From Hydractinia symbiolongicarpus (lineage: Eukaryota > Cnidaria > Hydrozoa > Anthoathecata > Hydractiniidae), in assembly GCF_029227915.1 (NCBI RefSeq), contig NC_079886.1, forward strand, positions 26,762,501-26,826,500: 64,000 bases of DNA, read 5' to 3'. Below are positions 36,068 to 48,050 of the stretch, piece by piece. Both the position numbers and the translations under genes were made by a program. Under the pieces are notes generated by a model. That model did not search any database. It was not told where the DNA came from and saw only the letters and a list, made by a program, of their open reading frames with translations. Position 1 is the first letter of the stretch, and the number at the start of each line of letters is the position of its first letter.

Positions 36068-39000
36068 AGTCTCATGCATTTTAGTGGTGAAGAAATAATT
36101 TAAAAAATCGTTCGGCAAATGAGTTTACTCCCTGGGTATTTTCTTTGTATACATTCGACTATACGGCCAAGCCCGGGATTTACGGCAAATGGCGGGTTTT
36201 CGTTTGCCGGCGATTAAACTCCTTTTCTTCAGCGTCTCATCAAAAATGAAATCATTTTTAAAAACTACAAGTCTTATGCGTTTTAGTGGTAAAAAATTAA
36301 TTTAAAAAATCGTTCGGGAAATGAGTTTACTGCCAGTTTACTTTCTTTGTATACATTTGACTATACGGATCAAGCCCGGGATTTACGGGAAATCGCGGGT
36401 TTTCGTTTGCCGGCGATTAAACTCCTTTTATTCAGCGTCTCATCAAAAATGAAATCATTTTTAAAAACTACAAGTCTTATGCATTTTAGTGGTGAAAAAA
36501 TAATTTAAAGAATCGTTCGGGAAGTGAGTTTACTCCCTGGGTACTTTCTTTGTATCCTTTTGACTATACGGGCCGAGTCCGGGGTTTATCGGGAAATTGC
36601 GGGTTTTCGTTTGCCGGCGATTAAACTCCTTTTATTCAGCGTCTCATCAAAAATGAAATCGTTTTTGAAAACTACAAGTCTTATGCGCTTTAGTGGTAAA
36701 AAATTAATTTAAAAAATCGTTCGGGAAATGAGTTTACTCCCAGTTTACTTTCTTTGTATATATTTGACTATACGGGTTAAGCCCGGAATTTACGGCAAAT
36801 TGCGGGTTTTCGTTTGCCGGCGATCAAACTCCTTTTATTCAGCGTCTCATCAAAAATGAAATCATTTTTGAAAACTACAAGTCTCGTGCGTTTTAGTGGT
36901 AAAGAAATAATTTAAAAAATCGTTCGTCAAATGAGTTTACTCCCTGGTTACTTTCTTTGTATACATTCGACTATACGGGTCAAGCCCGTGATTTACGGCA
37001 AATCGCGCGTTTTCGTTTGCCGGCGATTAAACTCCTTTTATTCAGCGTCTCATCAAAAATGAAATCATTTTTGAAAACTACAAGTCTCATGCGTTTTAGT
37101 GGTGAAGAAATAATTTAAAAAATCGTTCAGGAAATGAGTTTACTCCCCGGGTATTTTCTTTGTATACATTCGACTATACGGCCAAGCCCGGGATTTACGG
37201 GAAATCGCGGGTTTTCATTGGCCGGCAATTAAACTCCTTTTATTCAGCGTCTCATCAAAAACGAAATCATTTTTGAAAACTACAAGTCTCATGCGTTTTA
37301 GTGGTGAAAACATAATATAAAAAATCGTTCGTTAAATGAGTTTACTCCCAGTTTACTTTCTTTGTATACATTTGACTATACGGGTCAAGCCCGGGATTTA
37401 CGGCAAATCGCGGGTTTTCGTTGGCCGGCGATTAAACTCCTTTTATTCAGCGTCTCATCAAAAATGAAATCATTTTTAAAAACTACAAGTCTCATGCGTT
37501 TTAGTGGTGAAGAAATAATTTAAAAAATCGTTCGGAAAATGAGTTTACTCCCTGGGTATTTTCTTTGTATACATTCGACTATACGGCCAAGCCCGGGATT
37601 TACGGCAAATCGCGGGTTTTCGTTTGCCGGCGATTAAATTTCTTTTATTCAGCGTCTCATCAAAAATGAAATCATTTTTGAAAACTACAAGTCTCATGCG
37701 TTTTAGTGGTGAAAAATAATTTAAAGAATCGTTCGGGAAATGCGTTTACTCCCTGGGTACTTTCTTTGTGTACTTTTGACTATACGGGCCGAGTCTGGGA
37801 TTTACGGGAAATCGCGGGTTTTCGTTTGCCGGCGATTAAACTCCTTTTATTCAGCGTCTCATAAAAAAAGAAATCATTTTTGAAAACTACAAGTCTCGTG
37901 CGTCTTAGTGGTGAAGAAATAATTTAAAAAATCGTTCGGGAAATATGTTTACTCCCTGGGTACTTTCTTTGTATACATTTGACTATACGGGCCAAGCCCG
38001 GGATTTACGGGAAATCGCGGGTTTTCGTTTACCGGCGATTAAATTTCTTTTATTCAGCGTCTCATCAAAAATGAAATCATTTTTGAAAACTACAAGTCTC
38101 TTGCGTTTTAATGGTGAAATAATAATTTAAAGAATCGTTCGGGAAATGAGTTTACTCCCTGGGTACTTTCTTTGTATACTTTTGACTATACGGGTCGAGT
38201 CCTGGATTTACGGGAAATTGCGGGTTTTTCTTTGCCGGAGATTAAACTCCTTTTATTCAGCGTCTCATCAAAAACAAAATCATTTTTGAAAACTACAAGT
38301 CTCATACGTTTTAGTGGTGAAAAAATAATTTAAAAAATCGTTCGGAAAATGAGTTTACTCCCAGTTTACTTTCTTTGTATACATTCGACTATACGGGTCA
38401 AGCCCGGGATTTACGGCAAATCGCGGGTTTTCGTTTGCCGGCGATTAAACTCCTTTTATTCAGCGTCTCATCAAAAATGAAATCATTTTTGAAAACTACA
38501 AGTCTCATGCGTTTTAGTGGTGAAAAATAATTTAAAGAATCGTTCGGGAAATGCGTTTACTCCCTGGGTACTTTCTTTGTGTACTTTTGACTATACGGGC
38601 CGAGTCTGGGATTTACGGGAAATCGCGGGTTTTCGTTTGCCGGCGATTAAACTCCTTTTATTCAGCGTCTCATAAAAAAAGAAATCATTTTTGAAAACTA
38701 CAAGTCTCGTGCGTCTTAGTGGTGAAGAAATAATTTAAAAAATCGTTCGGGAAATAAGTTTACTCCCTGGGTACTTTCTTTGTATACATTTGACTATACG
38801 GGCCAAGCCCGGGATTTACGGGAAATCGCGGGTTTTCGTTTACCGGCGATTAAATTTCTTTTATTCAGCGTCTCATCAAGAATGAAATCATTTTTGAAAA
38901 CTACAAGTCTCATGCGTTTTAATGGTGAAATAATAATTTAAAGAATCGTTCAGGAAATGAGTTTACTCCCTGGGTACTTTCTTTGTATACTTTTGACTAT

Positions 39001-40323
39001 ACGGGTCGAGTCCTGGATTTACGGGAAATTGCGGGTTTTTCTTTGCCGGATATTAAACTCCTTTTATTCAGCGTCTCATCAAAAATGAAATCATTTTTGA
39101 AAACTACAAGTCTCATGCGTTTTAGTGGTGAAGAAATAATTTAAAAAATCGTTCGGGAAATGAGTTTACTCCCTGGGTAATTTCTTTGTATACATTCGAC
39201 TATACGGCCAAGCCCGGGATTTACGGGAAATCGCGGGTTTTCGTTTGCCGGCGATTAAACTCCTTTTATTCAGCGTCTCATCAAAAACGAAATCATTTTT
39301 GAAAACTACAAGTCTCATGCGTTTTAGTGTTGAAAAATAATTTAAAGAATCGTTCAGGAAGTGAGTTTACTCCCTGGGTGCTTTCTTTGTATACATTTGA
39401 CTATACGGGCCAAGCCCGGGATTTACGGGAAATCGCGGGTTTTCGTTTACCGGCGATTAAATTTCTTTTATTCAGCGTCTCATCAAAAATGAAATCATTT
39501 TTGAAAACTACAAGTCTCATGCGTTTTAATGGTGAAATAATAATTTAAAGAATCGTTCGGGAAATGAGTTTACTCCCTGGGTACTATCTTTGTATACTTT
39601 TGACTATACGGGTCGAGTCCTGGAATTACGGGAAATTGCGGGTTTTCGTTTGCCGGCGATTAAACTCCTTTTATTCAGCGTCTCATCAAAAATGAAATCG
39701 TTTTTGAAAACTACAAGTCTTATGCGTTTTAGTGGTGAAAAAATAATTTAAAAAATCGCTCGGGAAATGAGTTTACTCCTGGGTACTTTCTTTGTATACA
39801 TTCGACTATGCGGGCCGATTCCAGGATATACGGGAAATCGCAGGTTTTCGTTTGCCGGCGATTAAACTCCTTTTATTCAGCGTCTCATCAAAAATGAAAT
39901 CATTTTTAAAAACTACAAGTCTCATGCGTTTTAGTGGTGAAAAAATAATTAAAAGAATCGTTCGGGAAATGAGTTTACTCCCTGGGTACTTTCATTGTAT
40001 ACTTTTGACTATACGGGCCGAGTCCTGGATTTACGGGAAATTGCGGGTTTTCGTTTGCCGGCGATTAAACTCCTTTTATTCAGCGTCTCATCAATAATGA
40101 AATCGTTTTTGAAAACTACAAGTCTTATGCGTTTTAGTGGTAAAAAATTAATTTAAAAAATCGTTCGGGAAATGAGTTTACTCCCTGGGTACTTTCTTTG
40201 TATACATTTGACTATACGGGCCAAGCCCTGGATTTACGGGAAATTGCGGGTTTTCGTTTGCCGGCGATTAAACTCCTTTTATTCAGCGTCTCATCAATAA
40301 TGAAATCGTTTTTGAAAACTACA
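36068..40323 (+). repeat. Zone C: 4,256-bp 21-monomer block, copy 1
   Basis: The sequence recurs at an offset of 4,256 bp with private markers intact: CATGCATTTTAG, GTATCCTTTTGAC with GGGGTTTATCGGG, TTTTCATTGGCC, GAAAACATAATAT, GAAATATGTTTAC, TTACCGGCGATTAAATTTC, GGGTAATTTC, GTGTTGAAAAATAATTT and TTTACTCCTGGGTAC. Reading by eye, I found one substitution, C at 37,008 against G at 41,264. I did not compare every base. Confidence 0.93.
37718..39081 (+). repeat. 811-bp tetramer repeat nested in the 4,256-bp block
   Basis: GAAATGCGTTTACTCCC with TTTGTGTACTTTTGAC, a CATAAAAAAAGAAATC monomer, and a CTCGTGCGTCTTAG monomer followed by TTACCGGCGATTAAATTTC occur from 37,718 and again from 38,529, 811 bp apart. 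Three monomers match well and the fourth differs. The same pair is present in copy 2 of the large block, so the tetramer expansion came first. Confidence 0.78.
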
Positions 40324-40362
40324 AGTCTCATGCATTTTAGTGGTGAAGAAATAATTTAAAAA
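40144..40362 (+). repeat. Mosaic monomer at the junction of the 4,256-bp copies
   Basis: The left part matches the monomer that opens the sequence after copy 2 (near 44.4 kb, GGGCCAAGCCC). The middle (CCTGGATTTACGGGAAATTG and TCATCAATAATG) matches the preceding monomer near 40.02-40.11 kb. The right end (CATGCATTTTAG) begins the second 4,256-bp copy. Three sources in one 203-bp unit suggest exchange followed by a conversion tract. Confidence 0.6.
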
Positions 40363-43300
40363 ATCGTTCGGCAAATGAGTTTACTCCCTGGGTATTTTCT
40401 TTGTATACATTCGACTATACGGCCAAGCCCGGGATTTACGGCAAATGGCGGGTTTTCGTTTGCCGGCGATTAAACTCCTTTTCTTCAGCGTCTCATCAAA
40501 AATGAAATCATTTTTAAAAACTACAAGTCTTATGCGTTTTAGTGGTAAAAAATTAATTTAAAAAATCGTTCGGGAAATGAGTTTACTGCCAGTTTACTTT
40601 CTTTGTATACATTTGACTATACGGATCAAGCCCGGGATTTACGGGAAATCGCGGGTTTTCGTTTGCCGGCGATTAAACTCCTTTTATTCAGCGTCTCATC
40701 AAAAATGAAATCATTTTTAAAAACTACAAGTCTTATGCATTTTAGTGGTGAAAAAATAATTTAAAGAATCGTTCGGGAAGTGAGTTTACTCCCTGGGTAC
40801 TTTCTTTGTATCCTTTTGACTATACGGGCCGAGTCCGGGGTTTATCGGGAAATTGCGGGTTTTCGTTTGCCGGCGATTAAACTCCTTTTATTCAGCGTCT
40901 CATCAAAAATGAAATCGTTTTTGAAAACTACAAGTCTTATGCGCTTTAGTGGTAAAAAATTAATTTAAAAAATCGTTCGGGAAATGAGTTTACTCCCAGT
41001 TTACTTTCTTTGTATATATTTGACTATACGGGTTAAGCCCGGAATTTACGGCAAATTGCGGGTTTTCGTTTGCCGGCGATCAAACTCCTTTTATTCAGCG
41101 TCTCATCAAAAATGAAATCATTTTTGAAAACTACAAGTCTCGTGCGTTTTAGTGGTAAAGAAATAATTTAAAAAATCGTTCGTCAAATGAGTTTACTCCC
41201 TGGTTACTTTCTTTGTATACATTCGACTATACGGGTCAAGCCCGTGATTTACGGCAAATCGCGGGTTTTCGTTTGCCGGCGATTAAACTCCTTTTATTCA
41301 GCGTCTCATCAAAAATGAAATCATTTTTGAAAACTACAAGTCTCATGCGTTTTAGTGGTGAAGAAATAATTTAAAAAATCGTTCAGGAAATGAGTTTACT
41401 CCCCGGGTATTTTCTTTGTATACATTCGACTATACGGCCAAGCCCGGGATTTACGGGAAATCGCGGGTTTTCATTGGCCGGCAATTAAACTCCTTTTATT
41501 CAGCGTCTCATCAAAAACGAAATCATTTTTGAAAACTACAAGTCTCATGCGTTTTAGTGGTGAAAACATAATATAAAAAATCGTTCGTTAAATGAGTTTA
41601 CTCCCAGTTTACTTTCTTTGTATACATTTGACTATACGGGTCAAGCCCGGGATTTACGGCAAATCGCGGGTTTTCGTTGGCCGGCGATTAAACTCCTTTT
41701 ATTCAGCGTCTCATCAAAAATGAAATCATTTTTAAAAACTACAAGTCTCATGCGTTTTAGTGGTGAAGAAATAATTTAAAAAATCGTTCGGAAAATGAGT
41801 TTACTCCCTGGGTATTTTCTTTGTATACATTCGACTATACGGCCAAGCCCGGGATTTACGGCAAATCGCGGGTTTTCGTTTGCCGGCGATTAAATTTCTT
41901 TTATTCAGCGTCTCATCAAAAATGAAATCATTTTTGAAAACTACAAGTCTCATGCGTTTTAGTGGTGAAAAATAATTTAAAGAATCGTTCGGGAAATGCG
42001 TTTACTCCCTGGGTACTTTCTTTGTGTACTTTTGACTATACGGGCCGAGTCTGGGATTTACGGGAAATCGCGGGTTTTCGTTTGCCGGCGATTAAACTCC
42101 TTTTATTCAGCGTCTCATAAAAAAAGAAATCATTTTTGAAAACTACAAGTCTCGTGCGTCTTAGTGGTGAAGAAATAATTTAAAAAATCGTTCGGGAAAT
42201 ATGTTTACTCCCTGGGTACTTTCTTTGTATACATTTGACTATACGGGCCAAGCCCGGGATTTACGGGAAATCGCGGGTTTTCGTTTACCGGCGATTAAAT
42301 TTCTTTTATTCAGCGTCTCATCAAAAATGAAATCATTTTTGAAAACTACAAGTCTCTTGCGTTTTAATGGTGAAATAATAATTTAAAGAATCGTTCGGGA
42401 AATGAGTTTACTCCCTGGGTACTTTCTTTGTATACTTTTGACTATACGGGTCGAGTCCTGGATTTACGGGAAATTGCGGGTTTTTCTTTGCCGGAGATTA
42501 AACTCCTTTTATTCAGCGTCTCATCAAAAACAAAATCATTTTTGAAAACTACAAGTCTCATACGTTTTAGTGGTGAAAAAATAATTTAAAAAATCGTTCG
42601 GAAAATGAGTTTACTCCCAGTTTACTTTCTTTGTATACATTCGACTATACGGGTCAAGCCCGGGATTTACGGCAAATCGCGGGTTTTCGTTTGCCGGCGA
42701 TTAAACTCCTTTTATTCAGCGTCTCATCAAAAATGAAATCATTTTTGAAAACTACAAGTCTCATGCGTTTTAGTGGTGAAAAATAATTTAAAGAATCGTT
42801 CGGGAAATGCGTTTACTCCCTGGGTACTTTCTTTGTGTACTTTTGACTATACGGGCCGAGTCTGGGATTTACGGGAAATCGCGGGTTTTCGTTTGCCGGC
42901 GATTAAACTCCTTTTATTCAGCGTCTCATAAAAAAAGAAATCATTTTTGAAAACTACAAGTCTCGTGCGTCTTAGTGGTGAAGAAATAATTTAAAAAATC
43001 GTTCGGGAAATAAGTTTACTCCCTGGGTACTTTCTTTGTATACATTTGACTATACGGGCCAAGCCCGGGATTTACGGGAAATCGCGGGTTTTCGTTTACC
43101 GGCGATTAAATTTCTTTTATTCAGCGTCTCATCAAGAATGAAATCATTTTTGAAAACTACAAGTCTCATGCGTTTTAATGGTGAAATAATAATTTAAAGA
43201 ATCGTTCAGGAAATGAGTTTACTCCCTGGGTACTTTCTTTGTATACTTTTGACTATACGGGTCGAGTCCTGGATTTACGGGAAATTGCGGGTTTTTCTTT

Positions 43301-44484
43301 GCCGGATATTAAACTCCTTTTATTCAGCGTCTCATCAAAAATGAAATCATTTTTGAAAACTACAAGTCTCATGCGTTTTAGTGGTGAAGAAATAATTTAA
43401 AAAATCGTTCGGGAAATGAGTTTACTCCCTGGGTAATTTCTTTGTATACATTCGACTATACGGCCAAGCCCGGGATTTACGGGAAATCGCGGGTTTTCGT
43501 TTGCCGGCGATTAAACTCCTTTTATTCAGCGTCTCATCAAAAACGAAATCATTTTTGAAAACTACAAGTCTCATGCGTTTTAGTGTTGAAAAATAATTTA
43601 AAGAATCGTTCAGGAAGTGAGTTTACTCCCTGGGTGCTTTCTTTGTATACATTTGACTATACGGGCCAAGCCCGGGATTTACGGGAAATCGCGGGTTTTC
43701 GTTTACCGGCGATTAAATTTCTTTTATTCAGCGTCTCATCAAAAATGAAATCATTTTTGAAAACTACAAGTCTCATGCGTTTTAATGGTGAAATAATAAT
43801 TTAAAGAATCGTTCGGGAAATGAGTTTACTCCCTGGGTACTATCTTTGTATACTTTTGACTATACGGGTCGAGTCCTGGAATTACGGGAAATTGCGGGTT
43901 TTCGTTTGCCGGCGATTAAACTCCTTTTATTCAGCGTCTCATCAAAAATGAAATCGTTTTTGAAAACTACAAGTCTTATGCGTTTTAGTGGTGAAAAAAT
44001 AATTTAAAAAATCGCTCGGGAAATGAGTTTACTCCTGGGTACTTTCTTTGTATACATTCGACTATGCGGGCCGATTCCAGGATATACGGGAAATCGCAGG
44101 TTTTCGTTTGCCGGCGATTAAACTCCTTTTATTCAGCGTCTCATCAAAAATGAAATCATTTTTAAAAACTACAAGTCTCATGCGTTTTAGTGGTGAAAAA
44201 ATAATTAAAAGAATCGTTCGGGAAATGAGTTTACTCCCTGGGTACTTTCATTGTATACTTTTGACTATACGGGCCGAGTCCTGGATTTACGGGAAATTGC
44301 GGGTTTTCGTTTGCCGGCGATTAAACTCCTTTTATTCAGCGTCTCATCAATAATGAAATCGTTTTTGAAAACTACAAGTCTTATGCGTTTTAGTGGTAAA
44401 AAATTAATTTAAAAAATCGTTCGGGAAATGAGTTTACTCCCTGGGTACTTTCTTTGTATACATTTGACTATACGGGCCAAGCCC
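40324..44484 (+). repeat. Zone C: 4,256-bp 21-monomer block, copy 2
   Basis: This second copy follows copy 1 to about 44,484, where copy 1 has CCCTGG and copy 2 has CCCGGG and the sequences part. The block is thus slightly shorter than a full unit on its right side. Near-identity over about 4.2 kb, against clear divergence between neighbouring monomers, points to a very recent duplication or, alternatively, an assembly duplication. Confidence 0.93.
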
Positions 44485-46639
44485 GGGATTTACGGGAAAT
44501 CGCGGGTTTTCGTTTACCGGCGATTAAATTTCTTTTATTCAGCGTCTCATCAAAAATGAAATCATTTTTGAAAACTACAAGTCTCATGCGTTTTAGTGGT
44601 GAAAAAATAATTTAAAAAATCGTTCGGGAAATGAGTTTACTCCTGGGTATTTTCTTTGTATACATTCGACTATACGGGCCGATTCCAGGATATACGGGAA
44701 ATCGCGGGTTTTCGTTTGCCGGCGATTAAACTCCTTTTATTCAGCGTCTCATCAAAAATGAAATCATTTTTGAAAACTACAAGTCTCATGCGTTTTAATG
44801 GTGAAAAAAAAATTTAAAGAATCGTTCTGGAAATGAGTTTACTCCCTGGGTACTTTCTTTGTATACTTTTGACTATACGGGCCGAGTCCTGGATTTACGG
44901 GAAATTGCGGGTTTTCGTTTGCCGGCGATTAAACTCCTTTTATTCAGCGTCTCATCAAAAATGAAATCGTTTTTGAAAACTACAAGTCTTATGCGTTTTA
45001 GTGGTGAAAAAATAATTTAAAAAATCGTTCGGGAAATGAGTTTACTTCTGGGTACTTTCTTTGTATACATTCGACTATACGGGTCAAGCCCGTGATTTAC
45101 GGCAAATCGCGGGTTTTCGTTTGCCGGCGATTAAACTCCTTTTATTCAGCGTCTCATCAAAAATGAAATCATTTTTGAAAACTACAAGTCTCATGCGTTT
45201 TAGTGGTGAAGAAATAATTTAAAAAATCGTTCAGGAAATGAGTTTACTCCCCGGGTATTTTCTTTGTATACATTCGACTATACGGCCAAGCCCGGGATTT
45301 ACGGGAAATCGCGGGTTTTCATTGGCCGGCGATTAAACTCCTTTTATTCAGCGTCTCATCAAAAACGAAATCATTTTTGAAAACTACAAGTCTCATGCGT
45401 TTTAGTGGTGAAAACATAATATAAAAAATCGTTCGTTAAATGAGTTTACTCCCAGTTTACTTTCTTTGTATACATTTGACTATACGGGTCAAGCCCGGGA
45501 TTTACGGCAAATCGCGGGTTTTCGTTTGCCGGCGATTAAACTCCTTTTATTCAGCGTCTCATCAAAAATGAAATCATTTTTGAAAACTACAAGTCTTATG
45601 CGTTTTAGTGGTAAAAAATTAATTTAAAAAATCGTTCGGGAAATGAGTTTACTCCCAGTTTACTTTCTTTGTATACATTCGACTATACGGGTCAAGCCCG
45701 GGATTTACGGCAAATCGCGGGTTTTCGTTCGCTGGCGATTAAACTCCTTTTATTCAGCGTCTCATCAAAAATGAAATCATTTTTGAAAACTACAAGTCTC
45801 GTGCGTCTTAGTGGTGAAGAAATAATTTAAAAAATCGTTCGGGAAATGAGTTTACTCCCTGGGTAATTTCTTTGTATACATTCGACTATACGGCCAAGCC
45901 CGGGATTTACGGGAAATCGCGGGTTTTCGTTTGCCGGCGATTAAACTCCTTTTATTCAGCGTCTCATCAAAAACGAAATCATTTTTGAAAACTACAAGTC
46001 TCATGCGTTTTAGTGGTGAAAAATAATTTAAAGAATCGTTCGGGAAATGAGTTTACTCCCTGGGTACTTTCTTTGTATACTTTTGACTATACGGGCCGAG
46101 TCTGGGATTTACGGGAAATCGCGGGTTTTCGTTTGCCGGCGATTAAACTCCTTTTATTCAGCGTCTCATAAAAAATGAAATCATTTTTGAAAACTACAAG
46201 TCTCGTGCGTCTTAGTGGTGAAAAAATAATTTAAAGAATCGTTCGGGAAATGAGTTTACTCCCTGGGTACTTTCTTTGTATACTTTTGACTATACGGGCC
46301 GAGTCTGGGATTTACGGGAAATCGCGGGTTTTCGTTTGCCGGCGATTAAACTCCTTTTATTCAGCGTCTCATCAAAAATGAAATCGTTTTTGAAAACTAC
46401 AAGTCTTATGCGTTTTAGTGGTAAAAAATTAATTTAAAAAATCGTTCAAGAAATGAGTTTACTCCCTGGGTACTTTCTTTGTATACTTTTGACTATACGG
46501 GCCGAGTCTGGGATTTACGGGAAATCGCGGTTTTTCGTTTGCCGGCGATTAAACTCCTTTTATTCAGCGTCTCATCAAAAATGAAATCGTTTTTGAAAAC
46601 TACAAGTCTTATGCGTTTTAGTGGTAAAAAATTAATTTA
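44485..46639 (+). repeat. Zone D, proximal part: reshuffled zone C monomers
   Basis: About eleven monomers that carry zone C markers in another order: TTACCGGCGATTAAATTTC near 44.52 kb, TTACTCCTGGGTATTTTC, CCCCGGGTATTTTC, TTTTCATTGGCC, GAAAACATAATATAAAA near 45.4 kb, and GGGTAATTTC near 45.86 kb. GTTCGCTGGCGATT, typical of the following zones, first appears near 45.73 kb. Three successive monomers near 46.05-46.55 kb share GAGTCTGGGATTTACGG. Confidence 0.72.
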
Positions 46640-48050
46640 AAAAATCGTTCGGGAAATGAGTTTACTCACAGTTTACTTTCTTTGTATATATTTGACTATA
46701 CGGGTCAAGCCCGGGATTTACCGGAAATCGCGGGTTTTCGTTTGCCGGCGATTAAACTTCTTTTATTCAGCGTCTCATTAAAAATAAAATCATTTTTGAA
46801 AAGTACAAGTCTCATGCGTTTTAGTGGTGAAAATATAATTTTAAAAATCGTTCGGGAAATGAGTTTACTTCCTGCGTACGTTCTTTGTATACTTTTGACT
46901 ATACGGGCCGGGGCCGGGATTTACGGGAAATCGCGGGTTTTCGTTTGCCGGAGATTAAACTCCTTTTATTCAGCGTCTCATCAAAAATGAAATCATTTTT
47001 GAAAACTAAAGGTCTCATGCGTTTTAGTGGTGAAAAAATAATTTTAAAAATCGTTCAAGAAATGAGTTTACTCCCTGGGTACTTTCTTTGTATACATTCG
47101 ACTATACGGGCCGATTCCGGGATATACAGGAAATCGCGGGTTTTCGTTTGCCGGCGATTAAACTCCTTTTATTTAGCGTATGATCAAAAATGAAATCATT
47201 TTTGAAAACTACAACTCTCCTGCGTTTTAGTGGTGAAGAAATAATTTAAAAAATCATTCGGGAAATGAGTTTACTCCCTGGGTATTTTCTTTGTATACAT
47301 TCGACTATCCGGCCAAGCCCGGGATTTATGGCAAATCGCGGGTTTTCGTTTGCCGGGGATTAAAATCCTTTTATTCAGCAACTCATCAAAAATGAAATCA
47401 TTTTTGAAAACTACAAGTCTCATGCGTTTTAGTGGTGAAGAAATAATTTAAAAAATCGTTCGGGAAATGAGTTTACTCCCTGGGTATTTTCTTTGTATAC
47501 ATTTGACTATACGGCCAAGCCCGGGATTTACGGGAAATCGCGGGTTTTCGTTTGCCGGCGATTAAACTCCTTTTATTCAGCGTCTCATCAAAAACAAAAT
47601 CATTTTTGAAAACTACAAGTCTCATGCGTTTTACTGGTTAAAAATAATTTAAAGAATCCTTCGGGAAATGAGTTTCTCCCTGGGTACTTTCTTTGTATAC
47701 TTTTGACTATACGGGCCGAGTCCGGGATTTACGGGAAATTGCGGGTTTTCGTTTGCCGTCGATTAAACTCATTTTATTCTGCGTCTCATCAAAAATGAAA
47801 TCGTTTTTGAAAACTACAAGTCTTATGCGTTTTAGTGGTAAAAAATTCGTTCGGGAAATGAGTTTACTCCCAGTTTACTTTCTTTGTATACATTTGACTA
47901 AACGGGTCAGGCCCGGAATTTACGGCAAATTGCGTGTTTTCGTTTGCCGGTGATTAAACTCCTTTTATTCAGCGTCTCATCAAAAACGAAGTCATTTTTG
48001 AAAACTACAAGTCTCATGCGTTTTAGTGGTGAAAAAATAATTTAAAAAAT
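46640..48050 (+). repeat. Zone D, diverged monomers
   Basis: Monomers here carry many private changes: TTACCGGAAATCG, AAATAAAATC, GAAAAGTACAAG, GAAAATATAATTTTAAAA, GGGCCGGGGCCGGG, GATTCCGGGATATACAGG, TTTAGCGTATGATC, CAACTCTCCTGCG, ACTATCCGGCC, CAGCAACTCATC and TTTCTCCCTGGG. Parts recur near 54.1-54.4, 59.8-60.1 and 61.1-61.8 kb, where they are cleaner. This stretch may therefore be an older, less homogenised version of the zone E/F monomers. Confidence 0.7.
47836..47856 (+). repeat. 12-bp deletion in a monomer linker
   Basis: GTGGTAAAAAATTCGTTCGG stands where other monomers have a further AATTTAAAAAAT before CGTTCGG. The loss removes the usual TAA of the AATTTAA landmark and shortens the unit to about 191 bp. 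The same deletion is seen at about 61,737. Confidence 0.85.

Noticed and set aside
37415-37435. CENP-B-box-like TTCGTTGG
   Set aside because: Only the left half fits. The required A and the CGGG of the core NTTCGNNNNANNCGGGN are absent, since GCCGGCGA follows. Other monomers have TTCGTTTG.
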